From Fibrobacterales bacterium (lineage in GTDB: Bacteria > Fibrobacterota > Fibrobacteria > Fibrobacterales > Fibrobacteraceae), in NCBI GenBank assembly GCA_025997455.1, contig BNUP01000025.1, positions 1-22,003 of the forward strand: a stretch of DNA of 22,003 bases. Reading direction: 5' to 3'. Below the pieces are notes generated by a model. The model had not been told where the DNA came from, searched no databases, and worked only from the letters and a program-made list of their open reading frames with translations. A program made the translations under genes and the position numbers. Positions 21,376 to 22,003 of this stretch are shown here, piece by piece (within the stretch, counting starts at the first letter, position 1; every line of letters begins with the position of its first letter).

Positions 21376-21440
21376 AAACCAGCCCCCCGCCTTAAAAGTG
21401 AGATAACAACATTGTTTTTCAAACTCCTATTAGGGTCGGG
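21376..21440 (+). terminator. Possible terminator after the pilin gene
   Basis: CCCCCCG (about 21383-21390) and CGGGGGG (about 21437-21443) can pair around a loop of nearly 50 bases, followed by TTCTTTGTTT. The long loop makes this weak, but the position after the pilin stop and the strong stem favour it. Confidence 0.3.
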
Positions 21441-21540
21441 GGGTTCTTTGTTTCTAATGCAATGACAAATCATCATTGCACTTTAGATTTGCTATCATCC
21501 ACAATACAAGTCAAATCGCCGCAGTCGCCTATCGGCTTGG

Positions 21541-21615
21541 TGTCCCGTCTGCACGGGAATGACAAGCCGCAGTCACTTTTCTTGGATTCTCTGGTCGAGC
21601 CAGAGAATGACATTG
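21541..21615. repeat. Two AATGAC hairpins
   Basis: CCCGT/ACGGG followed by AATGAC (about 21544-21563) shares the CCCGTCTGCACGGGAATGAC core with 20564-20583. ATTCTCTGG (21586-21594) pairs with CCAGAGAAT (21600-21608) followed by GAC. Different stems share the AATGAC end. I see no gene in 21364-21876. Confidence 0.7.
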
Positions 21616-21728
21616 CTCCACACGAGTATGACAAATAGGCGAGGAGAAAGCATAAGCGAGTCTTTGGGTTGCTTGTTTTAGCAGAGTGCCTACCTAAATA
21701 AAAGAAATTCCATTGAGGGAAGTCTTTT

Positions 21729-21876
21729 GTAGGCTCTGAAGAACTCGTTAAGAGGTCGTCAGAGCCTACTGAGCGACACGGGCGAACCGTATTTTTATGC
21801 AAATTTAAGTGGTTCGCCGTCGTCGCAGAAGAACTCCTTGTTTTATGAGATAAAGTTTTTGGGAGTTCTTCTGAGA
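21729..21876. repeat. Three-hairpin repeat, copy 6 (reverse, variant stems)
   Basis: Hairpin C is GTAGGCTCTGA (21729-21739) with TCAGAGCCTAC (21759-21769). Hairpin B is GGGCGAACC with GGTTCGCCGTCG around the same AAATTTGCATAAAAA loop on the reverse strand. Hairpin A is AGAAGAACTCC (21827-21837) with GGAGTTCTTCT (21862-21872). All three stems are perfect yet differ from those of copies 1-3. The copy directly abuts the end of an ISL3-type insertion sequence. Confidence 0.85.
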
Positions 21877-22003
21877 GGCTCTTTCTCATTTTAAGTGGGT
21901 TTAAAGTTAGGATTAACCATAGAGAAATCTAATTTACCAGCAATGAGATAAATAATAGAAGAGTAATTTCTAAAAGTTTTGAATCCTCTCGCCTTTGCAG
22001 CGG
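21877..22003 (-). mobile_element. End of an ISL3-family insertion sequence
   Basis: GGCTCTTTCTC at 21877 has the GGCTCTTT start typical of ISL3-family terminal inverted repeats. The transposase stop lies 14 bases inside, as usual for these elements. The other end is outside the window, so the target duplication cannot be seen. Confidence 0.6.
21891..22003 (-). CDS. ISL3-family transposase, C-terminal end (partial)
   Basis: From the window edge to TAA at 21891-21893 the minus strand encodes about 37 residues, reading AKARGFKTFRNYSSIIYLIA then GKLDFSMVNPNFKPT. The ARGF-x-x-F-x-N-Y stretch followed by a hydrophobic strand and a short tail is the conserved end of ISL3-type DDE transposases (ARGYRNVENF-type). 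No break is seen in this part. The call rests on a short segment but agrees with the GGCTCTTT terminal sequence next to it. Confidence 0.7.
   Translation of the reverse strand, partial: AAKARGFKTFRNYSSIIYLIAGKLDFSMVNPNFKPT

Noticed and set aside
4116..21876. Repeats as a CRISPR array
   Set aside because: Copies are far apart, vary in length and orientation and have no regular spacers. No cas genes are present; the CARF-like gene alone is not evidence for CRISPR here.
21473..21889. 138-codon minus-strand open frame
   Set aside because: It runs through AATGAC hairpins and repeat copy 6, and its composition and lack of motifs fit noncoding sequence.

Overview
The window looks like a chromosomal segment of a Gram-negative anaerobe, most likely of the Fibrobacterota (Fibrobacter/Fibromonas type). 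This is inferred from the type IV pilin-like protein with a C-terminal serine run, signal-peptide proteins of the CsgG/LPP20 style, a WG-repeat fragment, AT-rich codon use and an NfnA-like oxidoreductase. No rRNA, tRNA or CRISPR array was seen, and the assignment rests on no database search.

Layout: 1-3136 holds a head-to-head junction of a WG-repeat gene fragment (minus) and a probably 5'-truncated gene (plus), followed by two genes for exported proteins and a terminator. 3139-4044 is a decayed ATPase/nuclease gene. 4116-9970 holds an S4-less RsuA-type pseudouridine synthase, an aspartate-type aminotransferase, a membrane Ser/Thr kinase coupled to a stand-alone AICAR transformylase with an in-frame palindromic insertion, and an Nfu-like protein. 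10012-10872 is an orphan NfnA-like flavoprotein. 11359-13629 is a conserved lipid/ribosome operon (rpmF-plsX-fabH). Converging on it is an ECF sigma operon (14948 down to 13619) with two small membrane proteins and a 33-residue Cys-rich peptide. 14999-15862 holds duplicated zinc-binding proteins. Then come an Rpn-type nuclease, a LOG-family protein, a fusion of a P-loop kinase with a Card1/Can2-like CARF nuclease, an SGNH hydrolase, a pilin, and the end of an ISL3-type insertion sequence.

Three repeat families shape the spaces between genes. (1) A compound three-hairpin element of about 150 bp occurs in six copies (4116, 6165, 6322, 15379, 16855, 21729). Its stems differ between copies by compensatory changes, and it sits at gene 3' ends, twice supplying or containing the stop codon. 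(2) A mosaic array built of 7-bp units lies upstream of gene starts at six loci and often ends in TTTCTACCTTCCCC just before ATG. (3) Short hairpins ending in AATGAC cluster around the pilin gene.

Six genes have the same start architecture: TAnnTT, six bases, ATG, with no Shine-Dalgarno sequence. Genes inside operons have clear GGAG-type sites. This suggests leaderless transcripts with the hexamer acting as a -10 element. The strongest candidate for a new system is the gene at 17880-19541: an N-terminal polynucleotide-kinase-like P-loop domain, a CARF-like domain with an altered NxTGGTKxM motif, and a PD-(D/E)XK nuclease domain in one chain, with no CRISPR locus in view.
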